Under the pieces are notes generated by a model. The model saw only the letters and a list, made by a program, of their open reading frames with translations, was not told the origin of the DNA and did no database searches. DNA of 64,000 bases from Paralithodes platypus (lineage: Eukaryota; Arthropoda; Malacostraca; Decapoda; Lithodidae): assembly GCA_032716605.1 (NCBI GenBank), contig CM064505.1, positions 50,788,211-50,852,210 of the forward strand, read 5' to 3'. Shown piece by piece: positions 1-11,282 of the stretch (its first letter is position 1; each line of letters begins with the position of its first letter). A program made the translations under genes and the position numbers.

Positions 1-673
1 AGCGTGTTTCAAACTTCGCCTACCACCCCGTCAGCTCATGCCTACCTGGTCACTTGACAAAGCATTGTCTTTACTCCATTCGCGCAAGTATAATCACGCG
101 CCGGATTTCGAGTCACTATTAAAGAAGGCTGTGTTATTTATGGCTTTGGCCACAGGTAACAGGGTGTCTGAGCTGGCGGCGATGAGCAATGAACCTAATT
201 GCCTCAGGTTTGGGAGACGCAATATGCATGTCCAAATTTCGCCGTCCCCCAATTTTATCGTTAAAAATAAGCATAGCGATCATGTGTTTTCTGATTTTAA
301 TATCCCGGCGCTCAAGCGTGGGGATACACATCATATTTTATGCCCAGTTCAGTCCCTTATTAAGTTTATGAGAGTTGCACAACCTCAACAACAGGGAGCT
401 TTATGGGTCAATAGTACAGGCAAGCGAGTCACGAAGAGAAATTTAGCATCCTTACTTGTAGATGTTATTCGGGAAAGTAACCCTGGTCTAGTGGGAAGGG
501 CCCACGACATCAGGAAGTGGGCAGTTTCTTTAAGATTCTTACACAATTTTTCGGTCAATGACATAACTAACACATGCTTATGGGCATCCAATCATACTTT
601 CTTGACTCGCTACCTGTCTGTGGCCTTGGATAAACCAAAACTCACCTGTGTGGCATTGTGTCAACGGGTCTAA
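1..673 (+). CDS. DIRS tyrosine recombinase, C-terminal part
   Basis: The frame is open from base 2 and stops at 671-673; the true start lies before the window, so the Met at 38 is internal. The protein is the catalytic half of a DIRS tyrosine recombinase, which joins the circular DNA copy of the element to its target. Visible catalytic residues are Arg in the GNRVSEL block, the His-x-x-Arg in AHDIRKWA, and the Tyr in FLTRYLS near the end. It aligns closely with the broken recombinase at 5718-7124. No stop or frameshift is visible in this part, so the visible piece is intact. It is followed at 714-728 by a purine tract. Confidence 0.88.
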   Translation, partial: ACFKLRLPPRQLMPTWSLDKALSLLHSRKYNHAPDFESLLKKAVLFMALATGNRVSELAAMSNEPNCLRFGRRNMHVQISPSPNFIVKNKHSDHVFSDFNIPALKRGDTHHILCPVQSLIKFMRVAQPQQQGALWVNSTGKRVTKRNLASLLVDVIRESNPGLVGRAHDIRKWAVSLRFLHNFSVNDITNTCLWASNHTFLTRYLSVALDKPKLTCVALCQRV

Positions 674-713
674 TTGGTCTTTTGTGCTAATAGATTTAAG
701 AGTAATCAAGTAT

Positions 714-728
714 GAAAAAGGAGGGGGG
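714..728 (+). other. Polypurine tract after the recombinase gene
   Basis: A run of A then G (GAAAAAGGAGGGGGG) about 40 bases after the recombinase stop. Runs of A then G occupy the same place in DIRS-1 (5736-5747 as C on +) and DIRS-E (16649-16669). Function unknown; it looks like a retroviral polypurine tract, but the standard DIRS model does not need one. Confidence 0.5.
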
Positions 729-1080
729 TAATGGAGAACCCAAGACCCTCAGACCCTCCGCCGGAGAATGTGATAAGTATACGAGCTGTGATACTTAACA
801 AGTCAAACTGGTTATACAGTTCAGGATTTTATTTTTGGATATATATCATTAATAGTTGCAACTATTAGATATAGAGATAAGTTGTACAAAAATATACAGT
901 AGTTATATATACAAATTAATTTTAAGGACCAAATGTTTGTAACCAAATTATTTGTTTGTTCCTACAGAACTTTGACGTCTAGGAAGAGTCAGAAAACTAT
1001 CTTTGTTTTTGACAAGAATCAAGTATTCTTGGAACTATATTTTATTGGAATCTCAATGTGATATTCATTACCTATATGTA

Positions 1081-1848
1081 CAGTCAGGACCCCCAATACA
1101 CGGTTCCACAATTCGCGAAAACCCTAATACACGAGTTACCCCTCGAAAATAACATTAATTAATTAAGCATTAATTATGCGAGGTGGTACCACAATACACG
1201 AATCGAGAGCTAAGAAGGGGCCAAATCCGCTATTCCCGCTTGATACGCGAGCACGTCTACGTTTCGCGAGGCCCAGGAGTAGCTCTGAAAAAAGAAGAAG
1301 ACGGGCATACGCCTGCCTTCCCTCCCGCTTACCCTCCCTCCCTCCCTCCCACAGTCCCGCTCAAGCGCTCATAGCCGTGCGGAGTGACCAAACGTTTGTA
1401 GTGCCTGCCACTTTTTTCGCCATGCCACGCCAATATAAGAAGATAACACACAAAATGAAGGTGGAATTGTTGTTTCGCAAGAAAAGAGGAGAAGGAAACT
1501 GTGCAATAGGCTTGTCAGAGTAAACTGTTCGTACGATTTGGTTAGGGAGGGAGAAGTTGGAGAAAATCGTGAAGTCCTACGGTCCTAGTCCTAGTCCTAG
1601 CCTATCTACTACTAATTTTAAGGATAGTTTCATATTTGTATTCATTGTTCTTCTTATATATAAGATATAGACTGTACTGTAGAGCCAAAAATGTCGAAAA
1701 TAGGGCCAAAAATGTCGAAAATAGGCCATAATTGAGAGATGTCACCCAATCTAATTATTCCCATTTAAAGTTAGTTCCACAATACCCGAATTCACAATAC
1801 GCGATGCCTCCTGTCACCCCTATTCTCGCGAATTGGGGGTCCTGACTG
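1081..1848 (+). mobile_element. pogo/Tigger-like DNA element, 768 bp
   Basis: The ends are inverted copies: CAGTCAGGACCCCCAAT at 1081 and its complement ending at 1848. TA flanks both sides (1079-1080 and 1849-1850), the target duplication of the Tc1/mariner superfamily. The CAGT..CCCCC..CGCG end style is that of pogo/Tigger. The inside has a short remnant of a transposase start (1422-1523) and A/T-rich filler, so the copy is non-autonomous. It sits in the 3' untranslated region of DIRS copy A. Confidence 0.82.
1422..1523 (+). pseudogene. pogo/Tigger transposase, N-terminal scrap
   Basis: Thirty-three codons from ATG at 1422 to the stop at 1523. The residues MPRQYKKITHKMKVEL and GNCAIGLSE resemble the first helix-turn-helix of pogo/Tigger transposases (MPRK..., ..KVEL..., ..GLS.). 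The rest of the DNA-binding region and the whole DDE domain are missing. It lies inside matching terminal inverted repeats, which supports the assignment. Confidence 0.55.
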
Positions 1849-2040
1849 TACCTGCAAGGTTACGTACAAGCAGACTTCTTCCAAGTACGCAATCTGCTTC
1901 TCTTTCCATTTTTTATACCAAATATTGTTTTTATACAATAAATTTAAGAATGCTATGTAGTGGTTTTTTCTCTACCCATGATGGTTTGTTAGTGGTTTAG
2001 ATATTGTCACGAATATCCCCCTCCAGTCTTGAGATATCAG

Positions 2041-2145
2041 GCATATCGTCAATGATGGAGGGGCCACTAATATATTATAGGTTTGATTCCCGGAGGGAAG
2101 AAGGAAAACCTGATATTTAGTAGTGGCCCCGAAATCATTGACGAT
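2041..2145 (+). repeat. Internal complementary region (ICR) of DIRS copy A
   Basis: The first half (GTCAATGATGGAGGGGCC...) is complementary to the left end of DIRS elements of this group. The second half, with TTCCC-GGA-GGGAA inside, is complementary to this copy's own right end (2485-2558). This is the DIRS1 layout in which the ICR serves as a splint for joining the two ends into a circle. Confidence 0.82.
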
Positions 2146-2179
2146 GCAGGCCCTCCCTTCCATCCCCTTCCCATTCGTT

Positions 2180-2558
2180 GATGTCTTAAGTTTAATCTTG
2201 TTATATCATTGAAGGCGGAATGACGTCGAGGGGTTCAGCGTCTCGGATAGAATCCACGGGAAGACATCCACAAAGTTGGGAAGCTTTATTACTGTATAGC
2301 AATTCTTAAGTTAATAATTATTTTTTATTTTTTAAGGAGTTTTTTCGTAGTGAGTACCCAATCATAATGATGATTCCATAAGAGAATAAGCGTGCCCTTA
2401 TGATGTCGGCACTCTTTCCCCTGTGGTGGGTGTTTCAAACAGGCTGACCGCGGGCGTTTGAAAGAGAGCTGTTATATAATAGGCATATTGTCAATGATTT
2501 CGGGGCCACTACTAAATATTAGGTTTTCCTTCTTCCCTCCGGGACTCAAACCTATAAT
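2180..2558 (+). repeat. Right inverted terminal repeat of DIRS copy A
   Basis: Matches, with divergence, the terminal repeats of DIRS-1 (4733-5100) and copy D (15115-15769): a shared TTTTTTCGTAGTGAG block, ATAATAGGCATAT and GTCAATGATTTCGGGGCC. The last 38 bases fold: AGGTTT (2521-2526) can pair with AAACCT (2548-2553), and TCCC (2534-2537) with GGGA (2541-2544). Confidence 0.8.
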
Positions 2559-2965
2559 CTTGCTGTTACCAGTACAGTATACCGTATATGTATACAATAG
2601 ACCCCCACTCTTTCGGACTAATTGGGGGAGACCCCTGTCCGAAAGTGTCAAAAGTCCGAAAGGGCCGAGTCCGAACTTCACACTTCAGCCATTCGGATTT
2701 GTCTGAATGGCTGAAATAATGTCCGAAGTTTACAAGTCCGAATACACATTCACCTACCGTATACTGGCGTATAAGACACATTTCTAAGCCTTTACTAATC
2801 CCACCAAAATCATGGGTGGTCTTATACGACGAATAGGCCTATACTTTCAATATTGGCAAGTGCATTTGGAGCGCCGAGATTCATCAGCTGATTCTCCGAG
2901 TGACCGAAATCAAATCGTCGAAATACGATAATTTAATCATAAGTACAGTACTATATATCTCTTAT
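2559..2965. other. Unassigned stretch between DIRS copy A and a LINE
   Basis: No coding frame of substance. It contains several copies of a TCCGAA(A/G) word and a 9-bp hairpin (CAGCCATTC / GAATGGCTG, about 2685-2712). It may be a decayed DNA element, but I found no matching ends. Confidence 0.4.
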
Positions 2966-3325
2966 ACAGTATCTATCTATTGCCCGACGCCGTGATCCCC
3001 GAAGGGGTGGCCACGAACGAACCGCCTCCATGCAGCTCTGTCCCCAGTCAGTCGACGTCCCCCAACCAGCACCGCCTTCGTTCATATACTTCCTCACTCC
3101 ATCCTTCCACCTCTCCTTCGGTCTACCTCTCCCTCTTTGTCCCTCCACCTTGCTCTTGTACACCCTCTTAGTCATTCTCTCGCTTTCCATACGTTCCATA
3201 TGGCCGAACCATCTCAAGTTGTTCCTTTTCACACTTTCCAGCACATCTACCTCCACACCACACCTCCTTCTTACTTCTTCATTAGTCTGTCTATCCCTCC
3301 ATGTAACTCCGCACGCACTTCTTAA
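2966..3325 (-). pseudogene. RTE-like LINE copy a, C-terminal end and tail
   Basis: On -, this is the last part of a non-LTR retrotransposon protein: NLRWFGHMERM, then RGRGRPKERWKDG, a basic C-terminus common in RTE- and CR1-like elements. A short (TAGA)n tail follows (2970-2980 as TCTA on +). The same end occurs at 47200-47560 and 51103-51450. The reading is cut at 3325 by an inserted MITE and resumes at 3959. Clade is tentative. Confidence 0.8.
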
Positions 3326-3440
3326 CCCGGGAACTGCGGGGAGACTCTTAAGAGTTCCCCCGGCGGACTGCGGGGAGACTCTTAAGAGTGAGTGAACAAA
3401 AAATCAACTTTTGACCGATTTTGTTTATTTTTTTTCTTTT

Positions 3441-3480
<40 letters not shown>

Positions 3481-3958
3481 CCCTGGGCCATGCAAAATCT
3501 CAGTCCTCTACCTCCCCTCCTTCCCCACTTTCCTCCTCTCCTTCAGTTATCACCTATTTTCCCTGTTATTCCCTTATTCTGAGGTATAATTTCGTGCTAA
3601 CATTAGCGAGTTGCAAGCAGGGTGTTGTCATCACTGATGGCAAGCGAGTGCAAGAGAGAGAGAGAGTATCGATCGACTGTGTCTCAGTGGCCTTGGGGGA
3701 AATTGGCGGGAAAGCAGCTTGCCTCACCCATACATTATACAACTCGCGGGCTATATCTCCGATTTTGACCATCCAAACGCTGTTTTCACTCGTTTAATTG
3801 TTGTTTCAGGTTAATACCTTTATAATCAACCCATAATAGGCGCATATGGATAAGTATTAATGCTATTAATGGCACAATGAATATTTTAGTGACGGAAACA
3901 CCTCATATACGTCAGCACAGGGGGACGTTTCCAATTACCCCCATGCGCACTTCAGAGG
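3326..3958. mobile_element. piggyBac-like MITE, 633 bp
   Basis: TTAA flanks both sides (3322-3325 and 3959-3962), and removal rejoins the LINE exactly as in the uninterrupted copy near 51450. The ends are imperfect inverted repeats (CCCGGGAACTGCG against CCTCTGAAGTGCG). Inside are two direct copies of GCGGGGAGACTCTTAAGAGT and a T run at about 3440-3478. No transposase is encoded. Confidence 0.8.
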
Positions 3959-4732
3959 TTAAGTAATTCATTTCCACTGCTCTCACTCTTGGTCTGAGTC
4001 TCTCAACCAACGTCCATGCTTCACTTCCGTAAGTCAGTGTCGGGATTACCACACTGTCATGCAAGGACTTCTTCACTTCCATACTGACCACCCTATTTCT
4101 TGTTACTGCTTTCAGCGTTCCTACAACCCTCTTCCCCTGTTGTACCCTCTCCCGCACTTCTTCATCCATAGTCCCATCTTTACTCAACACACTGCCCAGA
4201 TACTTAAAAGAGCTGACGATCTCCATAGCCTGACCGTTCAGCTTCACCTCACACTCTGTGACTTCACCCCTTTCGAAGATCATAACCTTGCTCTTCCCCG
4301 CATTTACTTTCAAATTCCGTTTTTCGCACACTGTTCCAAGCTCATTTACCAGGCCCTGCAACTTCATTATCACTCATCAGAACTGTATCATCCGCAAACA
4401 GCAGTATAGGTAGCTTCCACTCATTTCCCTCCCTTTTCAGCGATACACCAACATCCACTGCTCTTGATAGTATTTCTTTCATGACTCCAACCATATATAC
4501 AGTAAACAACCACGGGGACATCACACACCCCTGTTTCAAACCAACATTCAGGTCAAAGAACTCGCTCTGCTCACTCTCCACACGTACTCCCGCCTTTGCA
4601 CCCTCATACATGCTCTTCACTGCTTTCAGCAACTTGCCATCTACTCCGTATATTCTAAGTACTTTCCACAAACCTTCTCTATCCACTCTGTCATAGGCCT
4701 TCTCCAAGTCCATAAAGGCAACATTATAGGTT
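3959..4732 (-). pseudogene. RTE-like LINE copy a, reverse transcriptase part
   Basis: Continuation of the element on -. Visible RT blocks are FMDLEKAYDRVDR (catalytic motif A), GLKQGCVMSPWLF (motif B) and FADDTVLMSD (motif C with both Asp). After these come NLKVNAGKSKVM and TLTYGSEAWTL. A short deletion after motif C puts the two parts in different frames (about 4360), so the copy is dead. At 4732 the gene is cut by DIRS-1 in the sequence GGCAAC/AT/ACACC and resumes at 13353. Confidence 0.88.
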
Positions 4733-5100
4733 TGACTCCTGTAAGGAGATAAAGAAAACCTAATATTTAGTAGTGGCCCCGTAATCATTGACGAACATGC
4801 CTATTACATAAGGCATCCACTTCAAACACTAATCCGCCGTAGTTTGAATCTACCGCGCAGAGCATTTAAAAACTGAGGAGCCTTCATCATGAGCGCACGC
4901 GACCTCACTCATGGCTTCAGTCATTATGAATTGGGTTCTCACTACGAAAAAACTTCGTAAAAAATAAAAATAAAAAGAAAATAAGAATAACTATTCAATA
5001 AGCTTTCCATCATGTCGTGGATGTACTTGTGTGGATCTTTGACGAGACGCTGATTCAGGCGTCATTCTTCCTTCACTGACATATCAAGTAAACCAAAATC
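4733..5100 (-). repeat. Right inverted terminal repeat of DIRS-1
   Basis: Inverted copy of the left repeat at 13070-13352: shared blocks GGCATCC, TTTGAATCTACCGCGCAGAG, ACTACGAAAAAACTTCG, AAGCTTTCCATCAT and GCTGATTCAGGCGTCATTC. The outermost part differs from the left end. It begins AT-TATAGGTTTGA, then a hairpin CTCCT-GTA-AGGAG (4746-4758) enclosed by AGGTTT (4738-4743) and AAACCT (4766-4771). Confidence 0.9.
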
Positions 5101-5147
5101 CTCAATACATCAACGAATGGGAAGGGGATGGTCGGGAGGGCCCCAGT

Positions 5148-5253
5148 CGTCAATGATTACGGGGCCACTACTAAATATTAGGTTTTCTTTATCTCCTTAC
5201 AGGAGTCAAACCTATAATTTATTAGTGGCCCCTCCATCATTGACGAACATGCC
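5148..5253 (-). repeat. Internal complementary region (ICR) of DIRS-1
   Basis: One half (5219-5253) matches the left end of the element (13318-13352) in inverse orientation. The other half (5148-5218) matches the right end (4733-4800). The join of the two halves falls at an AT (5217-5218), the same dinucleotide present at both ends of the insertion. This is the splint predicted for circle formation in DIRS replication. Confidence 0.92.
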
Positions 5254-5717
5254 TGATTTCTAAGACTGGAGGGGGACATTCGTAATCATATCATAACTCT
5301 AGAAAAGCAGATAATAAAAACAACCACATAGTATTCTTACTTTGAAAATATATTTAATAAGGCGTAGCCCGTATATATACAAGAAAGGGGTTCAGGCAGG
5401 TGCGTGCTTCAAAGAAGCCTGCTTGACAAAAAAGGGTAACTCTGAAGATTCTGTGAACAGATCTGTAGTTACAAAGGCACCCCACTCAACGAGTGGTGAC
5501 AAAAATAACAAGTTATCAGTTTACATGTGCACATAATAAACCCCAAAATAATCGTGGAGATAAATTGCAAAAGATCTTTCGCAGCTAAAACTACTATAAC
5601 AACCCCGTTGTTTTGTACTAACATTGTACAATCACAATTTCTCGCCGAGAAATTTTCATATCACATTAACCATAAATTGTATCACATCTTTCACACTCCG
5701 GCGGGGTCTAGGGTGTC

Positions 5718-7124
5718 CTATGTCAACTGACTGCACCCCCCCCCCCCTTTTCTTGAAAGTAAACAAAAGTGACTGCAGGGCCACCTAGACCTTAAAGCTA
5801 TACATGGTAAGGAAGGTTTATCTAGAGCAACTGACAAGTATCTAGTCAAAAACGTATGATTAGACGCCCACAACTGAGTGGACGCAATATCTTCTACTGA
5901 AAAATTCTTCAGGAAACGTAAAGAGGCTGCCCATTTGCGTAAATCGTGGGCCCGACCCACAACGCCGGGATTACTCTCTTTAATGACTTCGACCAGAAGA
6001 GAAGCTAATCGCCGTTTCAGTAAGCATTTACCCGTACTCGCTACCCATAAAGCACCTTGGGGGTTTAGAGGAGCTACTCTCAAATATTTGGTTAGAGCTT
6101 GCACTGGACATAGACTATGATGCACCTTTCCCCTTTTTAACGCCGGCACCGTGAACTCAGAAAACACGTGTGCACTGTGCTCATTCTTGGCTACAAATCC
6201 CGGGGAAGGTGCAATGTAAATACATTCATTAAGTCTACCAAACCTAAGGCAATTAGGTGTGTTGCTCATCGCCGCCAGCTCAGACACTGTTCCCGGTGGC
6301 CAAAGCCAAAAGGAATACAGCCTTTTTTAAGAGTAATGCAAAATCTGCAGTATTTTGGTACAGACGAGAGTGAAGTAAAGACAAAGCTTTGTCCAGAGAC
6401 CATGAGGTATGACCAGAGGCATGAGCTGACGGGGAGGTGGGCGGAGTTTAAAACAAGCTCTCATAAAACCTGTTTCCTCCGCCACCGGTATGGAGAGACC
6501 TGTAAGGTCTAAAAAGGGCACTCTAATTGCAGTTAAGTTATTTTTTAACGTTACCACAGATAAATGTTTCTGCTCAAACAGATAATTTAAATAATTAAAA
6601 ACTAAAGCTACTGATGGCACAGTCTGTTCTGTTCTAATGATCCAAGAAGTAAAGGCTTGCCAATGTGAGTGATACTGTCGTTTCGTAGACTGAGTATATT
6701 GATTTAATAATTTATTGGTCACATCTCTACCGTATGGTGCTAGCCACTTGGCCTCCTGAATGTCCATAATGCAAAAGTCAGCGAGGTCGCTAGGTTGCCA
6801 ATCGTGTCTAAGTGGAAATACCCGACCGGGAGCGACACCGGGTGCGGGCACCACGTCTTCAATTGCTGGTACCACAACTGCGCCGGCCACAGGGGCGCGA
6901 TTAGTGAGACTAAGCCTCGATAATCTCGTAGTTTGTTCACTACGTGGCACATTAGTGACGCATCTGGCGGCGGAAACAGATAGATGGAGCTCCATCTGTT
7001 CCAGTCTGTCACTAGGGCGTCTGGCCCCCCTGCCGGCGTTTCGTCCGGCGGGTGAGGTATAGAGGGAGTTTGTGAGTCTCCTCGGACGCAAACAGATCCA
7101 CTTGTGGATGGGAGAGCTCTGCAA
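5718..7124 (-). pseudogene. DIRS-1 tyrosine recombinase, two frameshifts
   Basis: The N-terminal part (7124-6415) carries the core-binding region with FPLRHDWQPSDLADFC, NKLLNQYTQSTKRQYHSHW and FMRACFKLRPPPRQLM. Near 6410 the frame shifts. It returns at about 6288, where a lost G removes the catalytic Arg codon of the GNRVSEL block seen in copy A. The C-terminal part (6287-5718) keeps His-x-x-Arg (AHDLRKWA) and the Tyr (FLTRYLS). The start overlaps the RT/RNase H region in another frame, and the reading ends in a G run (5736-5747). It would join circular DNA to the target, but this copy cannot make an intact enzyme. Confidence 0.9.
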
Positions 7125-8643
7125 TCATTAGGTTGAAAATGGGTTGCTTGAGCTCCCATTCTACTGTCGTGCTCTGTCTCCGGGACAGAGCGTCTGCCCA
7201 GACGTTCGCTACGCCTGGGAGATAAGATGCGTGAAGATAAATGTCTAGTCTGTTGGCTAGAGTAAAAATCTCTTCCGACACGTTTAGCAACCTCCTTGAC
7301 CTCCTTGACCCCTGTTTCTGAATACAGTGAACTGCGTTTAGATTGTCCATTCTGAAGGCCACCGACTTGCCCCGTAACGCAGGGCCGTGAGCCTGAAGGA
7401 AATACAAGGGGACTAGTAATTCTTTGACATTAATGTGAGAGATTTCTAAGTGGGACCAAAGCCCCTGACCCTGGTGCCCCTGATTTGACTGAAATCCCCA
7501 CCCTATTGTGCCTGACGCATCCGTGTCTACCCATACCGTTGGTGGAGGAGAGGTCCATGACATTATTGAGTGCAACGTTTCCCTCTTCGCCCAGACCGCT
7601 AGTAAGGTGTGGATTAATTTCGGGATGGGCCATAATTTTCCCGCCGGTAAGAGTGGGAAATATTTGTTGCCTTCCAATATTAAACGTTTTACTTTCAACC
7701 GGCCCAACATAACAGTTAGTTGAATCCAGTTGAGAGAGCCGACCAGAGACTCCCAGACCCTCCGCGTCGTAGTCAGACTGTGAAGAAACATGAACAGTTT
7801 CCTGCGAAACCTGTTGCGATTGTCCACACTCTGACTCAGAGTGAGAGCGGCCGTGTCCCAGACCAGTCCTATCCACTGAATTACTCGTGAGGGAACAAGA
7901 TTTGACTTTACCAGATTTACCTTGAACCCTAGAGTTTTGACATGATTTAAAATGATGTTGACATGTTTGATGCATAATTGTTGTGTCTCTGCCACCACCA
8001 GCCAGTCGTCTAGGTACCACAACACTCTGATTCCTTGTTTTAACAACGGCATCAGGGCTTGCCGGACTAATTTCGTGAATAATCGAGGTGCCAGGTTCAA
8101 ACCGAATGGCATCCGTTGAAAAACAAAATTTTGGTGCCTGATCCGTAAGGCCAAAAACCTTTGAAATCTTTTGTTGACCGATACGTGCCAATAGGCGTCT
8201 GTCAGGTCTAGGGAACACATCCAACCTCCCGGCGGAAGTGTTAGCCTGATTTGGTGTACTGTTAACATTCGGAAAGACTCGTTGTGAATGTGAAGGTTCA
8301 GATAAGACAGGTCTACGACCGGTCTCATCTGAACACTGTCCCTTTTGGGAACCAAAAATAGCTTGGACGTGAATACAGGGTAATTTGGGGGGACCGGGAT
8401 GATGACATTCTTGGCAATCATTTCCTGGACCAGTGACTCCACCTCTAAAGAAACAAAATTCGCCGTTGTCGGCTGACGTAAGCGAGGTCGCCGGAGCCAC
8501 TGCCAAGTGATGCCTTTGCGTGCCACCATCCGTGCCCAAGTGTTTAACGGCCATGCTTGGTGACACGTTCGGAACGACCCAGTTAGCAGACAAGGGTTCG
8601 CCGGCTGTACTACCCTCGGGTCCGCCGGCCTTAAGGTTGGCAC
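7012..8643 (-). CDS. DIRS-1 reverse transcriptase / RNase H
   Basis: An open frame of 543 codons. Its first codon here is GTG at 8643, so the natural start is not fixed; it probably begins nearer the gag stop or is reached by frameshift. RT motifs in order: FLVPKRDSVQMRPVVDLS, SLDLTDAYWHV (motif A Asp), FQRMPFGLNLAPRLF, YLDDW (motif C, both Asp). RNase H follows with VWVDTDASGTIGWG, FRMDNLNAVHC and NVWADALSRR. All catalytic Asp residues that I can identify are present, so this is the best preserved enzyme of the element. It would copy element RNA into DNA. The 3' end overlaps the recombinase frame. Confidence 0.92.
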   Translation of the reverse strand: MPTLRPADPRVVQPANPCLLTGSFRTCHQAWPLNTWARMVARKGITWQWLRRPRLRQPTTANFVSLEVESLVQEMIAKNVIIPVPPNYPVFTSKLFLVPKRDSVQMRPVVDLSYLNLHIHNESFRMLTVHQIRLTLPPGGWMCSLDLTDAYWHVSVNKRFQRFLALRIRHQNFVFQRMPFGLNLAPRLFTKLVRQALMPLLKQGIRVLWYLDDWLVVAETQQLCIKHVNIILNHVKTLGFKVNLVKSNLVPSRVIQWIGLVWDTAALTLSQSVDNRNRFRRKLFMFLHSLTTTRRVWESLVGSLNWIQLTVMLGRLKVKRLILEGNKYFPLLPAGKLWPIPKLIHTLLAVWAKRETLHSIMSWTSPPPTVWVDTDASGTIGWGFQSNQGHQGQGLWSHLEISHINVKELLVPLYFLQAHGPALRGKSVAFRMDNLNAVHCIQKQGSRRSRRLLNVSEEIFTLANRLDIYLHASYLPGVANVWADALSRRQSTTVEWELKQPIFNLMIAELSHPQVDLFASEETHKLPLYLTRRTKRRQGGQTP

Positions 8644-8669
8644 CGGGAGTGAGAGAGACTTTAGTTTTT

Positions 8670-11282
8670 TTATGGTGGGGTTGGTGGTGCTGGACGCTTC
8701 GCCGGCTGGCTGGTGTTGGCCGAAGACGGGCCCTGACCTGGCTTATTATGGCCGCGTCCTCTTTGACCTGAAAACCTACTCTGTCTATGCCTGTACTGAC
8801 CTTGAGGGGAGGGGGAGGACTTAGGTGGAAGAAAGGGCTTAGATCCCCCCGGCTGAGCATTAGCGGTTGGCCTGGGTTTGGGGAAGTTAAAGGCAGGTTT
8901 CTTAGAATGGGTGGGACTGTGTTTAAAGGCCTGCGACATATTAAACACCGTTCGCCACACTTCAGGGGACATTAAAGAGGGAGTAAGCACTGGTGACATG
9001 ACCACCTGATTCGCAATGCGATCAGGCAGTTTGCGTACTAAAGACATTCTGAGGTCTTGTCTCGCTCGTACCGCCTCAAGCAAGGAGGTGCGGATGTCAC
9101 CCAGAGATTGGATTGACGACTGAAGAAGCAGTCGCCGGGACAATTCAACCGATCGTCTGGCATCCGCGTCTGCGATTGCCTGAGTGGACCGAAGCAAAGA
9201 ATTTGCTACCTGTTGAGACACTATGTATTGAGAGAACAGGCGAAAAGCTTTCCCCGTTAGCCTAAATTCTCGGTCTAGGTGAGTTGGGGTAGGGGTAGTG
9301 AAAGGGTCTTTTAGCTCACAAAGATTAATTTTAGGGGCAGCTAAGAAAGAAAACAAAGCTGAAGGGACTCCGCCGGCAGAACACACTGGCATGGAGAACC
9401 ACGAATGAGTATCTTGAGGGATCTGGTGGGAAGTTTCGGAAGTAAATGTGGTCGCAATGTTTTGAGCCTCTGTCTCCCAATCCACCCAAGGTCCTGGACC
9501 CAACTGCCCCACCTTCAAGACTGGATTAGCTGCTTCGTCTGTGACGGTTTGTAAATCAAGTTCTGGAGTGAGAGCTGACAGAGTCTTAATGTCATTAAAC
9601 CCATCCAGCTTAGACCAGTCTGAAAACAATTTTGAAGCTGAGGCAGGGGGTAAAGCTGGCTTAGTAGCATACACAAAATAGTCTTGGTGATAATAACTAG
9701 GTATAGCCTTTATATTAACGTCTAGTACATTTCCCAAAGTATCCAAGGCCCTTAATTTCTTTGATTTATTGCCCTGGATGACCCACTCACGCGGTACTGG
9801 GAGTTCCCCTGACAAGGTAGGTTGGGCGAGCTCTGGTTTAGTGGGGGTCAAAAGGACCCATGACTCGTCTGGTCCGTAAAGCAAGGTCATAGCTACCTTT
9901 CTGAGAGGCGCCTTGTCTAGAGGGGGTGGATTGACATCCGTTATAACCCTTACATTCGAAGTGGTCAATGCTGCCGTAGCAGGCCTAGTAACCACTGATG
10001 GTGACAGAGTGGGAGGGTGAGGGATCTTAGATAAAGCAATAGAAGTCATCAGAGGCCGTACCGTAGAACTTGTCGTGGGAGCCCCCAAGTCCACCGTGGG
10101 AGTTTCCTGTTGTTGGCCAAAAAATTTAGATAAAGCATGACTAAGTAGCCCATCAATTTCCTGCGCAGTGACAAATTGACTTGATGATGTACTTACTGGT
10201 GAATCATTAATATCCTGCGCGGCGTCTAAGCCTGAACCTGACTCTTGCCCTTCCATATCCGAAATTATTGAAACCTCGTCTTTCTCCTCCTGTTCCTCCT
10301 GAGAAGATCCCGCCGAAGCTGGGGTACCTTGCTGCCAAGATAAGTCAGGAATAGAGGATGGGATCGCCGCGTCCCTGTGGACGTCAGCTACTGTGTGACT
10401 AGTTTGAGTCGGAAGTGGGTGGTCAGACCCCGGCCGAGAAAATCGCCAAACACCGAGGCCCTGGCCTACACTCTCTTGGGAGTCTGAAACATTCTCAATC
10501 ACTGATCCCCCTGAACTCTCCAATTCCAGGGTTAAAATGTTAATGGGTAAATCCTCTTTAGGTACAGGCACCGTACTGGACCCTTGAGACCTAACACAAA
10601 CTCTGTCTGGGGTAGAGGTACGATGAGAAGCACTAGAAGCTGGCGAATGTAGGGAGGTCTTTCTTTTATGGGAATCCTTTTTGGAAGATTTATGGCTACG
10701 GTGTGACCGTGAACTACTTTTTTATTTGGAGGATTCATCGCCGTGACCACTGGTGGAACTTTCCGTCCTACTCTTCTTACTCGATGGTGAAGAGGCAAGA
10801 CTAGATGGCTGGTATCTGAGAGGTGACCTAGACCGAGATCTCTCCCGAGACGAGGAGGCGGTCGCCGGGGGTGTAGGCTCTCTTGGACGTTTCGGAGTAG
10901 CAGCAGAAGACACAGAACCCTGACCAGTCTCCGCCTGCTTATGACTAGTTACTCGAGAGGAACGTTTAGGGGGAGGGTGTTCGAAAAGCAGTCTATCCCA
11001 AAGAGGGACGTTGTCACATTGAAGTGACTTATGAGCTACAATCGTAGTATATGCTGACATCTGTTGCCTAACCTCTCGTAAGGCGACCGCTGCGGTCTTA
11101 TCATTGTCGCGGAGGACCTTGACACTTAATTGGGAGCAAAAGGAACAGTTGCGCATCACCCACAGACCCCTTGAACGGTCTAGACATTTAACACACTTGA
11201 TGCAAAGAGTGTGCGCAAAAATAGGGATACCTGCACAGGTAGGGGTAGTGCATAAAGCAAAGACTGGGGCCAAGGTAGCCAT
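8670..11282 (-). pseudogene. DIRS-1 gag-like protein, one nonsense codon
   Basis: One frame of about 870 codons from ATG at 11282 to the stop at 8670, interrupted by a single TAA at 10722-10724. The N-terminus has paired Cys motifs (CTTPTCAG, CIKCVKC, CSFCSQ) that look like zinc-binding sites. Next comes a Ser/Arg-rich stretch (SRSPLR), an acidic middle, and a conserved helical region (HLDREFRLTGKAFRLFSQY; SLGDIRTSLLEAVRARQDL). It ends in a basic, Gly/Pro-rich tail. The homologue in copy G (61497-63482) has no stop here. By position it is the structural protein that packages element RNA; no function can be read beyond that. Confidence 0.85.

Larger units (their letters stand above)
1..2558 (+). 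mobile_element. DIRS-type retrotransposon, copy A, 3' part
   Basis: The window opens inside a DIRS element. In order on + it holds the recombinase end (1-673), a 3' untranslated region with a purine-rich tract (714-728), an inserted pogo-like element (1081-1848), the internal complementary region (2041-2145) and the right inverted terminal repeat (to 2558). The end was placed where the sequence matching the ICR stops, at CCTATA followed by AT (2557-2558). The 5' part (terminal repeat, gag, RT) lies before the window. 674-1080 and 1849-2040 hold no coding signal. Confidence 0.85.

Noticed and set aside
7430..8860. A 476-codon frame on - overlapping the DIRS-1 RT
   Set aside because: It is a shifted reading of the RT region with no RT motifs; the true frame holds all motifs.
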